In this document: positions 35,896 through 44,958 of the stretch, piece by piece
Layout of the letters: each line of letters starts with the position of its first letter
Numbering within the stretch: position 1 is the first letter of the stretch
Source: Kumtagia sp964244725
GTDB lineage: Bacteria > Pseudomonadota > Alphaproteobacteria > Rhizobiales > Rhizobiaceae
Assembly (NCBI GenBank): GCA_964244725.1
Contig: CAXTJQ010000011.1
Span: 1-64,000, forward strand
Length of the DNA stretch: 64,000 nt
Reading direction: 5' to 3'
Program-made: the position numbers and the translations under genes
Notes under the pieces: generated by a model
Database searches by the model: none
What the model was told of the DNA's origin: nothing
Seen by the model: the letters and a program-made list of their open reading frames with translations, nothing else

Positions 35896-36831
35896 ATGCC
35901 GCTTCGCATCGTCTTCATGGGAACGCCGGACTTTTCCGCGCCCACGCTGCGCGCGCTGGTCAAGGCCGGCCACGAGATCGCCGCGGTCTATTCGCAGCCG
36001 CCACGGCCGGCCGGCCGGCGCGGGCTGGGCCTGACGGCATCGCCGGTCCAGCGCGAGGCCGAGCGGCTCGGCATCGCGGTGCGCACGCCGCGGACGTTCA
36101 AGGAGCCCGCCGACCGAATCGCCTTCGCCGATCTGCGGGCGGACGTGGCGCTGGTCGTCGCCTACGGGCTGCTCCTGCCGCCCGCGATCCTCGACGCGCC
36201 GCGCCTCGGCTGCTTCAACGGCCATGCCTCGCTGCTGCCGCGCTGGCGCGGCGCCGCGCCCATCCACCGCGCGGTGATGGCCGGCGACGCAGAGACCGGG
36301 ATGATGATCATGAAGATGGAAGCCGGGCTCGACACCGGCCCCGTCGCGCTGACGCGGCGCGTGACGATCGGCGGCGAGACGACGACCGGCGAACTGCATG
36401 ACGAACTCGCAACCATCTGCGCCGCGCTGATGGTCGACGCGATGGCGCGGCTGGAAACAGGCGCGCTGCCGCTCGCGCCGCAGCGGGAGGAGGGCGTCGT
36501 CTATGCCAGCAAGATCGACAAGGCGGAGGCGCGGATCGACTGGTCATTGCCCGAGGTCGATGTCCACAACCAAATTCGCGGCCTGTCGCCTTCCCCGGGC
36601 GCATGGTGCGAGATCCAGATCGGGGGCGGGCGCGAACGGCTCAAGCTGATCCGCTCGGCGCCGGCCGGCGGCGCGGGCGCGCCGGGAACGATCCTCGACG
36701 ATCGTCTCACCGTCGCTTGTGGACGCGGCGCGGTGCGCCCGACAGAGGTGCAGCGCGCCGGCGGCAAGGTCTGCAGCGCCGACGAGTTTCTGCGCGGAAC
36801 GACGCTCGCCGCCGGGGATCGCGTGCTGTGA
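35896..36831 (+). CDS. fmt: Methionyl-tRNA formyltransferase
   Basis: This 311-residue cytoplasmic enzyme formylates initiator Met-tRNA with 10-formyl-THF. The N-terminal domain has MPLRIVFMGTPDFSAPTLRA, and the catalytic Asn, His and Asp are in CFNGHASLLPRWRGAAPIHR and METGMDTGP-like KMEAGLDTGPVALTR. The C-terminal OB domain binds tRNA (IRGLSPSPGAWCEI). It is followed by truA 17 bp downstream, the usual order. The peptide deformylase gene def, normally just upstream in rhizobia, is absent; the FitAB-like pair sits there instead. Confidence 0.97.
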   Translation: MPLRIVFMGTPDFSAPTLRALVKAGHEIAAVYSQPPRPAGRRGLGLTASPVQREAERLGIAVRTPRTFKEPADRIAFADLRADVALVVAYGLLLPPAILDAPRLGCFNGHASLLPRWRGAAPIHRAVMAGDAETGMMIMKMEAGLDTGPVALTRRVTIGGETTTGELHDELATICAALMVDAMARLETGALPLAPQREEGVVYASKIDKAEARIDWSLPEVDVHNQIRGLSPSPGAWCEIQIGGGRERLKLIRSAPAGGAGAPGTILDDRLTVACGRGAVRPTEVQRAGGKVCSADEFLRGTTLAAGDRVL

Positions 36832-36848
36832 CCCGGCCTCGATAGGCG

Positions 36849-37619
36849 ATGCCGCGCTACCGCCTCGACATCGAATATGACGGCGCCCCCTATGCCGGCT
36901 GGCAGCGGCAGGACGGGCCGCACACCGTTCAGCAGGCGATCGAGCAGGCGATCCGCCGCTTCTGCGGCGAGATCGTCACCCTCCGGGGGGCCGGGCGCAC
37001 CGACGCGGGCGTCCACGCCACGGGCCAGGTCGCGCATGTCGATCTGATCAAGGACTGGCCGGCCGATAAGGTCCGCGATGCGCTCAACGCGCATCTCCGG
37101 GCGATGCGCGAGCGCGTGGCGATCCTCGCGGCCCGCGCCGTCGCCGCCGATTTCGACGCGCGGTTTTCGGCGACCGGCCGGCGCTATCTCTACCGCATCC
37201 TCAACCGGCGCGCGCCGGCCGCGATCGAGAAAGGCCGGGCCTGGTGGACGCCGAGACCGCTCGACGCCGACGCGATGATGCAGGCGGCGCAAATCCTCGT
37301 CGGCAGGCACGATTTCACCACCTTCCGCTCGGCGCAGTGCCAGGCCAAGAGCCCGCTTCGTTCGCTCGACCTGTTTACGGTTTCGCGAAGCGGCGACACT
37401 GTCGAGTGCCGCGTCGAGGCGCGCTCCTTCCTGCACAATCAGGTCAGGTCGATGGTCGGAACGCTGAAGCAGGTCGGCGAAGGCGCGTGGAGCGCCGGCG
37501 ACGTGGCCTATGCGCTCGCGGCGCGGGACCGGGGGGCCTGCGGCGAGGTGGCGCCGCCGGACGGACTCTACCTCACCGGCGTCGACTATGGCGCCGCCGA
37601 GACGCCGAACAGCGCCTGA
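36849..37619 (+). CDS. truA: tRNA pseudouridine synthase A (positions 38-40)
   Basis: This 256-residue enzyme makes pseudouridine at positions 38-40 of the tRNA anticodon arm. The catalytic Asp is in GAGRTDAGVHATGQVAHVD, and MPRYRLDIEYDGAPYAGWQR and FHNQ-like RSFLHNQVRSMVGTLKQVGE are family hallmarks. It is co-directional with fmt. Its last 34 bases overlap the 3' end of the convergent membrane-protein gene, so the two messages are complementary at their ends. Confidence 0.97.
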   Translation: MPRYRLDIEYDGAPYAGWQRQDGPHTVQQAIEQAIRRFCGEIVTLRGAGRTDAGVHATGQVAHVDLIKDWPADKVRDALNAHLRAMRERVAILAARAVAADFDARFSATGRRYLYRILNRRAPAAIEKGRAWWTPRPLDADAMMQAAQILVGRHDFTTFRSAQCQAKSPLRSLDLFTVSRSGDTVECRVEARSFLHNQVRSMVGTLKQVGEGAWSAGDVAYALAARDRGACGEVAPPDGLYLTGVDYGAAETPNSA

Positions 37620-38182
37620 AGGGCAAGCATCAGGACGATCGACACGGCCAGCATGGCGGCGAAGACGGCCGCGCCCATCGCCGCCCCGCGCCCGATGGCG
37701 AGGTTGGTGAGACGCCAGCTCAACACCAGTTGCAGCCCGAAGAAGGCCAAGGACAGACGAACGCCCGCATCTTCCGACATCGGCACGGTTATCCGCAGGA
37801 GCAATAGCGGCAGCGCCATCCAGGCGAACAGCGCCGAACCCCAGTTCGTCGCGACGACATAGCCGACGAAGCGATCGGCGATGCCGACCCGGCGGGCGAC
37901 AAATCCGAGAAACAGGAGCGGAAGCAGCCAGACGACATATTCGATCAGCGCCAGACGCGGCAGCACGGAAAGTCGCGATGAGACGTAACCGGGCCGCGCG
38001 GCGAGATCGGCCGCGAACCCGCTCCAGCCTACGAACAGCGGCGGCAATGCGACGATCGTGGCGGCGAACGAGTTCCAGAAGCCGTCGGCGCTGAGATCGA
38101 GCATCCGCAGCCCGTCGGCGCGGCCGGTCATCATGCGCCAGGCCCCGGTCAGGCCGCGCCAGGTTTCGTCGGATGACGACAT
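37586..38182 (-). CDS. Hypothetical inner-membrane protein between truA and dapE
   Basis: This 198-residue protein has about five hydrophobic segments (for example SFAATIVALPPLFVGWSGF, LIEYVVWLLPLLFLGFVA, GSALFAWMALPLLLLRITV and AAVFAAMLAVSIVLMLALQ). It resembles the small YIP1-like membrane proteins found beside dapE in rhizobia, but I cannot name the family with certainty. The start MSSSDETWRG at 38182 follows the dapE stop by 2 bp, so it is probably co-transcribed with dapE. The 3' end overlaps truA on the other strand. Confidence 0.78.
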   Translation of the reverse strand: MSSSDETWRGLTGAWRMMTGRADGLRMLDLSADGFWNSFAATIVALPPLFVGWSGFAADLAARPGYVSSRLSVLPRLALIEYVVWLLPLLFLGFVARRVGIADRFVGYVVATNWGSALFAWMALPLLLLRITVPMSEDAGVRLSLAFFGLQLVLSWRLTNLAIGRGAAMGAAVFAAMLAVSIVLMLALQALFGVSAAP

Positions 38183-38184
38183 CG

Positions 38185-39372
38185 TCAGGCGAACCAGTCG
38201 CCCAGAAAACGCTGGTAGATCCGCGTCAGCGTCTCCAGGTCGGCGAGCGCGACCCGCTCGTCCACCATGTGCATGGTCCTGCCGACGAGTCCGAATTCGA
38301 CCACCGGGCAATAATCCTTGATGAAGCGCGCATCCGACGTGCCGCCGGAGGTCGAGAGCGTCGGCGTGCGGCCGGTGACCGACGCGATCGAGGCCGACAG
38401 CGTCGCGACCAGCTTCTCGTTGCGCGTCAGGAAGACCTCGCCCGGACGGTTGCGCCAGGCCAGATCGAAAGCGATCCGGCTCTTCTTGCCGGCGCGGTAT
38501 TTTTTTCGCCCGGCGGCGGCATCGAGGCGGTTGTGGATTTCGGCCTGCAGGGTCTCCGAACGCCAGACATCGCTGTAGCGAACGTTGAACACGGCGCTCG
38601 CCCGGGCCGGTATGATGTTGACGGCGGGATTGCCGACATCGATGGTCGTGATTTCCAGATTGGTCGGCTGGAAGTCGCTCGTGCCCTCGTCAAAAACCGG
38701 CAGAAGCAGCGCGTCGACCAGCGACAGCAACCCGCGCACGGGATTGTCGGCCAGATGCGGATAGGCGACGTGGCCCTGCCTGCCGTGAACGGTCAGCGTT
38801 CCGGACAGCGAGCCACGCCGGCCGATCTTGATCATGTCGCCGAGCGCATCCGGGTTGGTCGGCTCGCCGACCAGCGCGGCGTCCCAGGTCTCGCCTTTCG
38901 CGGCGGCCCACTCGAGCAGCTTGACGGAGCCGTTGATCGAGGGACCCTCCTCGTCGCCGGTGATCAGCAGCGAGATCGAACCGCGCGGATGGCCGTTTTC
39001 GGCGACATGGCGCGCGACGGCGGCGACGAAACAGGCGATGCCGCCCTTCATGTCGACCGCGCCGCGGCCGATCATCTCGCCATTGCGGATTTCAGCCGCG
39101 AACGGCGGCGCCGTCCAGGCCGCCTCGTCGCCGACCGGCACCACGTCGGTATGTCCGGCGAACATCAGATGCGGGCCATTGCCGGACAGCCTGGCGTAGA
39201 GATTGTCGACATCGGGCGTCCCGGCCTCGGAAAACACCGGCCGCTCCGCCGAAAAGCCGAGCGGCGCGAGCATGGCCTGAAGGGCCGAGAGCGCGCCGCC
39301 TTCGGCCGGGGTGACGGACGGGCAGCGGATCAGGCGCGCCAGATTGGCGATCGGGTCGGTCGGGGAAGACAT
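38185..39372 (-). CDS. dapE: Succinyl-diaminopimelate desuccinylase
   Basis: This 395-residue cytoplasmic di-zinc M20-family amidase hydrolyses N-succinyl-LL-diaminopimelate in lysine and peptidoglycan synthesis. Metal ligands are seen in MFAGHTDVVPVGD (His), GRGAVDMKGGIACFVAA (bridging Asp) and LLITGDEEGPSINGS (catalytic Glu-Glu). The C-terminal TSGGTSDARFIKDYCPVVEF carries the His-equivalent region of DapE. It is transcribed together with the membrane gene downstream. In rhizobia dapE lies by truA-fmt, as here. Confidence 0.96.
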   Translation of the reverse strand: MSSPTDPIANLARLIRCPSVTPAEGGALSALQAMLAPLGFSAERPVFSEAGTPDVDNLYARLSGNGPHLMFAGHTDVVPVGDEAAWTAPPFAAEIRNGEMIGRGAVDMKGGIACFVAAVARHVAENGHPRGSISLLITGDEEGPSINGSVKLLEWAAAKGETWDAALVGEPTNPDALGDMIKIGRRGSLSGTLTVHGRQGHVAYPHLADNPVRGLLSLVDALLLPVFDEGTSDFQPTNLEITTIDVGNPAVNIIPARASAVFNVRYSDVWRSETLQAEIHNRLDAAAGRKKYRAGKKSRIAFDLAWRNRPGEVFLTRNEKLVATLSASIASVTGRTPTLSTSGGTSDARFIKDYCPVVEFGLVGRTMHMVDERVALADLETLTRIYQRFLGDWFA

Positions 39373-39461
39373 GGCGTAGGCGTCGGTTGATCGGAAGGCG
39401 CGACCGAGTCAGTGCGGCTTCGCCCCGGTCAAGTCAACGAAAAGCAGCCGCGCGCGCCCGC

Positions 39462-41588
39462 TCAGGCCGCGCAGGCGACGGCATTCTCATCGAGTTGCGC
39501 CTGGATTTCATGGGCCGGAACGGCCGGGCTGAACAGGAAACCCTGGGCGTGGCCGCAGCCGGCGGCGCGCGCGACCTGCAGTTGCCGCACCGTCTCGATG
39601 CCTTCGGCGGTGGTCGACATGCCGAGCCGCCGGGCGAGCGTCACGATCGTGGCGACGATCGCCGCCGTGTCGGCATCCTCGATCTCGGCGATGAAGGAGC
39701 GGTCGATCTTGAGCCGGTCGAAGGGGAAGCGCCGCAAATAGCTGAGGCTCGAATAGCCGGTGCCGAAATCGTCGAGCGCGATCTGCACGCCCATGGCCTT
39801 GAGCCTGGCGAGCGCGCCGGTGACGATTTCCGTATGCTCGACCAGCATCGTCTCGGTGATTTCGAGTTCCAGCCTTCGGGGCGCGAGACCGGTTCGCCGC
39901 AGCGTCCTGGCGACCTTCGCCACGAAATCCTCCTGGCGCAGTTGCACGGCCGAGATGTTGACCGCGACATAGAGCGGCTCGGGCCAGTTGCACGCCTCCT
40001 GGCAGGCCTGCTCCAGCGCCCAGTCGCCGAGTTCGACGATGACGCCCGTTTCCTCCGCCAGCGGAATGAACTCGCCCGGCGGCACCATCTCGCCGCCCCG
40101 CCGGCTCCAGCGCATCAGCGGCTCGAAGCCGACGATGCGTCCGTCGCCGGAATCGACGAGCTTCTGGTAGTGCATTGCCAGCTCGCCGCGCGCCAGCGCC
40201 TGGCGCAAATCCACTTCCAGCGCCTTGCGATGGCGCATCGAGGCGTCCATGTCGGCCTCGTAGAAGCGCCAGGTGTTGCGGCCCTCCGCCTTGGCGCGGT
40301 AGAGCGCCAGATCGGCGTTCTTCAGGATGTGATCCATCTCGACGCCGTCGCCAGGCGACAGCGCGACGCCAATGCTGACGCCGATGCTGACCGGCGAACC
40401 GTCCGCCAGCCGGTAGCGCGCGCTCAGCGCCCTGGAGGCCCGGCGCGCGAGCCGCTCGGCGACCTGGCGATCGGCGTCGGGCAGGAGAATCGCGAATTCG
40501 TCGCCGCCGACCCGCGAAACCGTGTCGATCCCGTCGCGCACGATGCGCGAAAGCCGCTTGGCGACCATGCGCAGCGTGGCGTCGCCGACGGGGTGGCCCA
40601 TCGTGTCGTTGACCGCCTTGAACCGGTCGAGATCGAGCGAGAGGACGGCAAGCGGACGGCCCGTCAGCAGCGACTGGGCCAGCGCCGCCTGGAGGCGCTG
40701 GGCGAAGCTGACGCGGTTGGCGAGGCCGGTGAGCGCGTCGTGATGGGCCAGGTGGCGGATGCTTTCCTGGTCGCGCCGGCTGCTGGTCACGTCGTCGAAG
40801 GTGGTGACATAGCCGCCGCCGGGCATGGGCCGGTGGCGGACGAGCAGGGTCCGGCCATCGGCGATCTCGTGCTCGATCGTATGGACGCGCCCGGCTTTCA
40901 TCGCCTGCATATGCTCGGCGACCGATTTCGCCACGTCGAAGTCGACGTAGATGCCCTTGTCGACCAGCGTCTGGATCAATTCGGCGCGGGTGGCGCCGAT
41001 CGGCTGGTCCTCGGGTTGCAGGCCGTACAGCTCCAGATAGCGCGCGTTGCGGACGGCAAGGCGCGACTGGTCGTCGAACATCAGCAGGCCTTGCGACATG
41101 TTGGAAAGCGCGGCGTCGAAGCGGCGGTGCTGCTCGCGCAAGGCCTGCTCGCCGAGGCGCCGCTCGGTCACGTCCTCGTAGATCGACACCCATCCGCCGT
41201 CATCGAGCGGGCGATAGGAAATCGCGACGATGCGGCCGGTCGACAGCGTCTCCTCGTACTGCCCCGGCTGGCGCCGCGCCACGAAACTCCTGCGCTCGGC
41301 ATAGAGTTCGCCCAGCGGCTGCGAGGCGGTGCCCCGGTCGATGCTGTGGCGCAAAATCTCCAGCAGGGTCACGCCGGCGCGCATGAAATCCGGGTCGAGC
41401 CCGAACATCCGGATGTAGTGCCCGTTGCACAGCACCATCCGCTCGCCAGGGTCGAACATGCAGATGCCATGCGACATGTTTTCGAACGCCGCCGCGAAGC
41501 GCGCGTTCTTCAACTCGAGGTCGCGATCCTCGCCAGGCTGCGATTGCATGGCGGCGCACAGCCCGAAATCGTCGTGAGGGGGGGACAT
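39462..41588 (-). CDS. PAS-PAS-GGDEF-EAL cyclic-di-GMP protein
   Basis: This 708-residue soluble protein has two PAS domains (about 20-145 and 155-270: FENMSHGICMFDPGERMVLC and LSNMSQGLLMFDDQSRLAVR), a GGDEF diguanylate cyclase domain with intact GGDEF near residue 360, and an EAL phosphodiesterase domain. The inhibitory RxxD site before GGDEF is not present. The EAL motif reads EPL (GFEPLMRWSR, near 488) but keeps the metal Glu. The later residues ITETML, DDFGTGYSSL and TTAEGIE are intact, so hydrolysis is plausible. There are no membrane segments. The start is uncertain: 41588 is preferred over an upstream ATG that gives Trp/Arg-rich sequence. Confidence 0.92.
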   Translation of the reverse strand: MSPPHDDFGLCAAMQSQPGEDRDLELKNARFAAAFENMSHGICMFDPGERMVLCNGHYIRMFGLDPDFMRAGVTLLEILRHSIDRGTASQPLGELYAERRSFVARRQPGQYEETLSTGRIVAISYRPLDDGGWVSIYEDVTERRLGEQALREQHRRFDAALSNMSQGLLMFDDQSRLAVRNARYLELYGLQPEDQPIGATRAELIQTLVDKGIYVDFDVAKSVAEHMQAMKAGRVHTIEHEIADGRTLLVRHRPMPGGGYVTTFDDVTSSRRDQESIRHLAHHDALTGLANRVSFAQRLQAALAQSLLTGRPLAVLSLDLDRFKAVNDTMGHPVGDATLRMVAKRLSRIVRDGIDTVSRVGGDEFAILLPDADRQVAERLARRASRALSARYRLADGSPVSIGVSIGVALSPGDGVEMDHILKNADLALYRAKAEGRNTWRFYEADMDASMRHRKALEVDLRQALARGELAMHYQKLVDSGDGRIVGFEPLMRWSRRGGEMVPPGEFIPLAEETGVIVELGDWALEQACQEACNWPEPLYVAVNISAVQLRQEDFVAKVARTLRRTGLAPRRLELEITETMLVEHTEIVTGALARLKAMGVQIALDDFGTGYSSLSYLRRFPFDRLKIDRSFIAEIEDADTAAIVATIVTLARRLGMSTTAEGIETVRQLQVARAAGCGHAQGFLFSPAVPAHEIQAQLDENAVACAA

Positions 41589-41715
41589 CCAGCAACCGTC
41601 TCGCCGCCGCCGGCACCACCACCGGCATCCCACCATGCGCCATCGACGTTAAATTTTCGTCAGTCGCTCGGCGCGGGTCCGCGTCCTTGGGAGGTCGGCT
41701 CGTCGCCTGGGCCGC

Positions 41716-41831
41716 TATCTGACCTTCGCATCGCGCAGCACCTCGTCGATGCGGTTCCGCCAGCCCTTGCCCGTCGCCTTGAACTTGTCGATCACATCCT
41801 GGTCGAGGCGAAGGCTGACGTGTAAGCGAAG
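41716..41831 (-). pseudogene. 3' relic of a BrnA-like antitoxin gene
   Basis: The minus strand reads HVSLRLDQDVIDKFKATGKG then WRNRIDEVLRDAKVR and a stop. This is the C-terminal ribbon-helix-helix part of BrnA/COG3514 antitoxins (V-S-I-R-L-D then GKGWQTRIN). Upstream the frame runs into unrelated sequence and stop codons, and no brnT toxin is present. The fragment lies just past the mutS 3' end and appears to be left from a lost toxin-antitoxin pair. Confidence 0.6.
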
Positions 41832-41877
41832 TCGGCGCCGTGCTTATCGAGATCGGACGCTCAAGATGGTTTCGTAT

Positions 41878-44586
41878 TCAACTCTTCGGCAATGCCGCCT
41901 TGAGCCGATACAGCGCCTCCAGCGCCTCGCGCGGGGTCAGGTCGTCCGGGTTCACCGCGCGCAGCGCCTCGGCCAGCGCGTCGGCCTGCGCCGGCTTCGG
42001 CAATTCGCGGCGCGCGGCGACCGAGAACAGCGGCAGGTCGTCGACGAGGCTCGACGGCTTGCCCGAATTCTGGCCGGCCTCGAGCTGGCGCAGCACGTCC
42101 CTGGCGCGGTCGACGACCGCCGCCGGCAGGCCCGCCAGCCGCGCGACCTGGATGCCGTAGGAGCGGTCGGCGGCGCCCTTGCCGACCTCGTGCAGGAAGA
42201 TCACGTCGCCATCCCACTCCTTGACCCGCATCGTCACGTTGGAAAGCCGGCTCAGTTTCTCCGACAGAGCCGTCATTTCGTGGAAATGCGTGGCGAAAAC
42301 CGCGCGGCAGCGGTTCTTCTCATGCAGATATTCGACCGCCGCCCAGGCGATCGACAGGCCGTCGAAGGTCGCGGTGCCGCGGCCGATCTCGTCGAGGATG
42401 ACCAGGCTGCGCTCGCTCGCCTGGTTGAGGATCGCCGCCGTCTCGACCATCTCGACCATGAAGGTCGAGCGTCCGCGCGCGAGATCGTCCGATGCGCCGA
42501 CGCGGCTGAACAGCCGGTCGACGACGCCGATATGGGCGCGCGCGGCCGGCACGAAGGAGCCGGTCTGGGCGAGGATGGCGATCAGCGCGTTCTGGCGCAG
42601 GAAAGTCGACTTGCCGCCCATGTTGGGCCCAGTCAGCAGCCAAATCGCGCCGAATTTTGCGCCGTCGGCCGGCGATAGCACGCAGTCGTTGGCGACGAAG
42701 GCCTCGCCGGACGTTGCGCGCAGCGCCGCCTCGACCACCGGATGGCGGCCCGCCTCGATCTCGAAGGCGAGGCTCGCGTCGACCAGCGGCCGCGTCCAGC
42801 GCCGGTCGAGCGCCAGCGCCGCGAAGGCCGCCGAGACATCGGCGACCGCCAGCGCGTCCGCGACCTTGCGCAGCGCCTCGGCCTGCGCCACGGCGTCGGC
42901 GGCCAGTCCGTCGAAGGCGCCGAGTTCGATGACCAACGCCCGGTCGGCGGCGTTGACGATCTTGGTCTCGAGTTCGCCGAGCTCCGTGGTGGTGAAGCGC
43001 ATCGCGCCGGCCATGGTCTGGCGGTGGATGAATTTTTGCCGCGCCGCCTCGGTGGCGCGCAGGGCGGCATGATGGTTGGCCCCGACCTCTATGTAGTAGC
43101 CGAGCACGTTGTTGTGCCGGATCTTCAGCGAGCGGATGCCGGTCTCGTCGCACAGATCGCGTTCCATCGCCTTGATGACGGTGCGGGATTCGTCGCGCAG
43201 CGCCCGCATCGCGTCGAGTTCGGCGTCCCAGCCGGCGCGCACGAAGCCGCCGTCGCGCCTGAGCAGCGGCAGGTCGTCGTCGAGCGCGCGGACGAGCCTG
43301 TCGGTGAGGCCGGCGGGCGACGCGGCGATGACTTCCCGCACCGCCGACAGCTCCTCCGGCAGGTCGGCGCTCACCAGCAGGCCCATCAACCGGAACGCCG
43401 CGTCGAGGCACGCGCGAAGTGCGCCGAGGTCGCGCGGCCCGCCCCGGTCGAGCGCCAGCCGCGTCAAGGCGCGCGCCATGTCCGGCAAACCCTTCAGCAA
43501 CCCGCGCATCCCGTCGCGCAAATCGGCGTCGCGGACCAGGAACGACACCGAATCGAGCCGCGCGGCGATGGCGGCGGGCGACGTCAGCGGCGAGGTCAGC
43601 CGCTCGCAAAGAAGCCGCGCGCCGGCCCCCGTCACGGTGCGGTCGACGGCCGACAGCAGCGAGCCGTCGCGCTTGCCCGACGGCGTGCGCAGCATTTCGA
43701 GATTGGCCCGCGTCGCCGCATCGATGAACAGGGTCGATGCCGCGTTCTCGCGCTCGGGCCGCGACAGCGGCGGGCGCTGCGCCTTCTGGGTCTTCTCCAC
43801 GAAGGCGATGACGCCCGAAATCGCAGCCAGTTCGGCGCGCGCGAAACTGGCGAAGCCGTCGGTCGTCGCCACGCCGTAGAAGCGCGCGATGCGCTCGGGC
43901 GCGCTCGCCGAATCGAACAGGCTTGCCGGCTGCGGGCTGACCATGCGGCCGAGCGCGTCGAACACCGGCTTGAGGTCGGGATCGTGGAAGGCCGGCTCGG
44001 CGACGATCAGTTCGCGCGGGTCGATGCGCAGGATGTCGGACAGCAGGCGGTCCTGGGTGGTGGCGGCAACCCGGAACTGGCCGGTCGAAAGCTCCAGCCA
44101 GGCCAGCGCCAACTCGCCCGCAGGCCCCCGCATGCGGCCGAACGCCATCAGGTAGCTCGACTCGCCCGGCGCGAGCAGCCTGTCCTCGGTGATCGTGCCG
44201 GGCGTCACCAGGCGCACCACGTCACGGCGCACGACCGACTTGGCGCCGCGCTTCCTGGCCTCGGCAGGATCCTCGATCTGCTCGCAGACGGCGACGCGAT
44301 GGCCGAGCGCTATCAGCTTGCTGAGATAATCGTCCGCGGCATGGATCGGCACGCCGCACATCGGGATGTCGCGGCCCTGGTGCTTGCCGCGCCTGGTGAG
44401 CACGATGCCGAGCGCGGCGCTGGCGATCTCGGCGTCCTCGAAGAACATCTCGTAGAAATCGCCCATGCGGTAGAACAGCAGCGATCCCGGGTTGCCCGCC
44501 TTGATCTCGATGAACTGCTCGATCATCGGGGTTGGGGGCGCGATTATTTCGGAAGGGTCGGCGCGTTTTACGATTTGGTGACTCAC
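41878..44586 (-). CDS. mutS: DNA mismatch repair protein MutS
   Basis: This 902-residue mismatch sensor has the N-terminal mismatch-binding domain with the Phe-X-Glu-like block LLFYRMGDFYEMFFEDAEIA, then the connector, lever and clamp domains. The C-terminal ABC-type ATPase has Walker A TGPNMGGKSTFLRQNALIAI, signature ARGRSTFMVEM and Walker B SLVILDEIGRGTATFDGLSI. The length is slightly above E. coli MutS, as usual in rhizobia. In related genomes it lies beside the NADP-malic enzyme gene; here a toxin-antitoxin-like pair has come between them, beginning 12 bp upstream. Confidence 0.98.
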   Translation of the reverse strand: MSHQIVKRADPSEIIAPPTPMIEQFIEIKAGNPGSLLFYRMGDFYEMFFEDAEIASAALGIVLTRRGKHQGRDIPMCGVPIHAADDYLSKLIALGHRVAVCEQIEDPAEARKRGAKSVVRRDVVRLVTPGTITEDRLLAPGESSYLMAFGRMRGPAGELALAWLELSTGQFRVAATTQDRLLSDILRIDPRELIVAEPAFHDPDLKPVFDALGRMVSPQPASLFDSASAPERIARFYGVATTDGFASFARAELAAISGVIAFVEKTQKAQRPPLSRPERENAASTLFIDAATRANLEMLRTPSGKRDGSLLSAVDRTVTGAGARLLCERLTSPLTSPAAIAARLDSVSFLVRDADLRDGMRGLLKGLPDMARALTRLALDRGGPRDLGALRACLDAAFRLMGLLVSADLPEELSAVREVIAASPAGLTDRLVRALDDDLPLLRRDGGFVRAGWDAELDAMRALRDESRTVIKAMERDLCDETGIRSLKIRHNNVLGYYIEVGANHHAALRATEAARQKFIHRQTMAGAMRFTTTELGELETKIVNAADRALVIELGAFDGLAADAVAQAEALRKVADALAVADVSAAFAALALDRRWTRPLVDASLAFEIEAGRHPVVEAALRATSGEAFVANDCVLSPADGAKFGAIWLLTGPNMGGKSTFLRQNALIAILAQTGSFVPAARAHIGVVDRLFSRVGASDDLARGRSTFMVEMVETAAILNQASERSLVILDEIGRGTATFDGLSIAWAAVEYLHEKNRCRAVFATHFHEMTALSEKLSRLSNVTMRVKEWDGDVIFLHEVGKGAADRSYGIQVARLAGLPAAVVDRARDVLRQLEAGQNSGKPSSLVDDLPLFSVAARRELPKPAQADALAEALRAVNPDDLTPREALEALYRLKAALPKS

Positions 44587-44598
44587 CGCCTAGTCGCC

Positions 44599-44958
44599 CT
44601 ACAAAGCGAGCGTCAAGGATATTTCCCGATACGGCACTTCCGGACGGACCTGCCCGCGCGCGCCGCGATGCAGTCTGACCAAGCCGTACTGCTCCATCGT
44701 TCGCAAGGTGCGCGACAGGTTCGACGCTTTGCGCCCGGTTTGCGTCGCCAGATCGCTGATCGATTCGGGATGGGTCTCGACAATCACCCCGAGCAGGGCC
44801 CGGTTCCGGTTTGACAAAACCTTGGCAAAGCTCTCCGGCGAGGTGAACCACACCTTTGGGTCGCAGGGCAGGGTTTTGAGTTCACCTCTGGCAATTGCCA
44901 TCGAGCGCGCGATCATGTTTTCCGCGCTTGCAATGCCAACCTTAAGAACCTGTTTCAT
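44599..44958 (-). CDS. HTH antitoxin-like regulator (HVO_A0114/COG4190 type)
   Basis: This 119-residue winged-helix protein has the block FAKVLSNRNRALLGVIVETH then SISDLATQTGRKASNLSRTL (recognition helix) and MEQYGLVRLHRG. This matches the predicted transcriptional regulators of the HVO_A0114/COG4190 group, which accompany DUF6516 proteins as antitoxins. It is the second gene of the pair; its start overlaps the stop of the upstream gene by 4 bp. It likely binds the 23-bp inverted repeat upstream of the operon. Confidence 0.82.
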   Translation of the reverse strand: MKQVLKVGIASAENMIARSMAIARGELKTLPCDPKVWFTSPESFAKVLSNRNRALLGVIVETHPESISDLATQTGRKASNLSRTLRTMEQYGLVRLHRGARGQVRPEVPYREISLTLAL

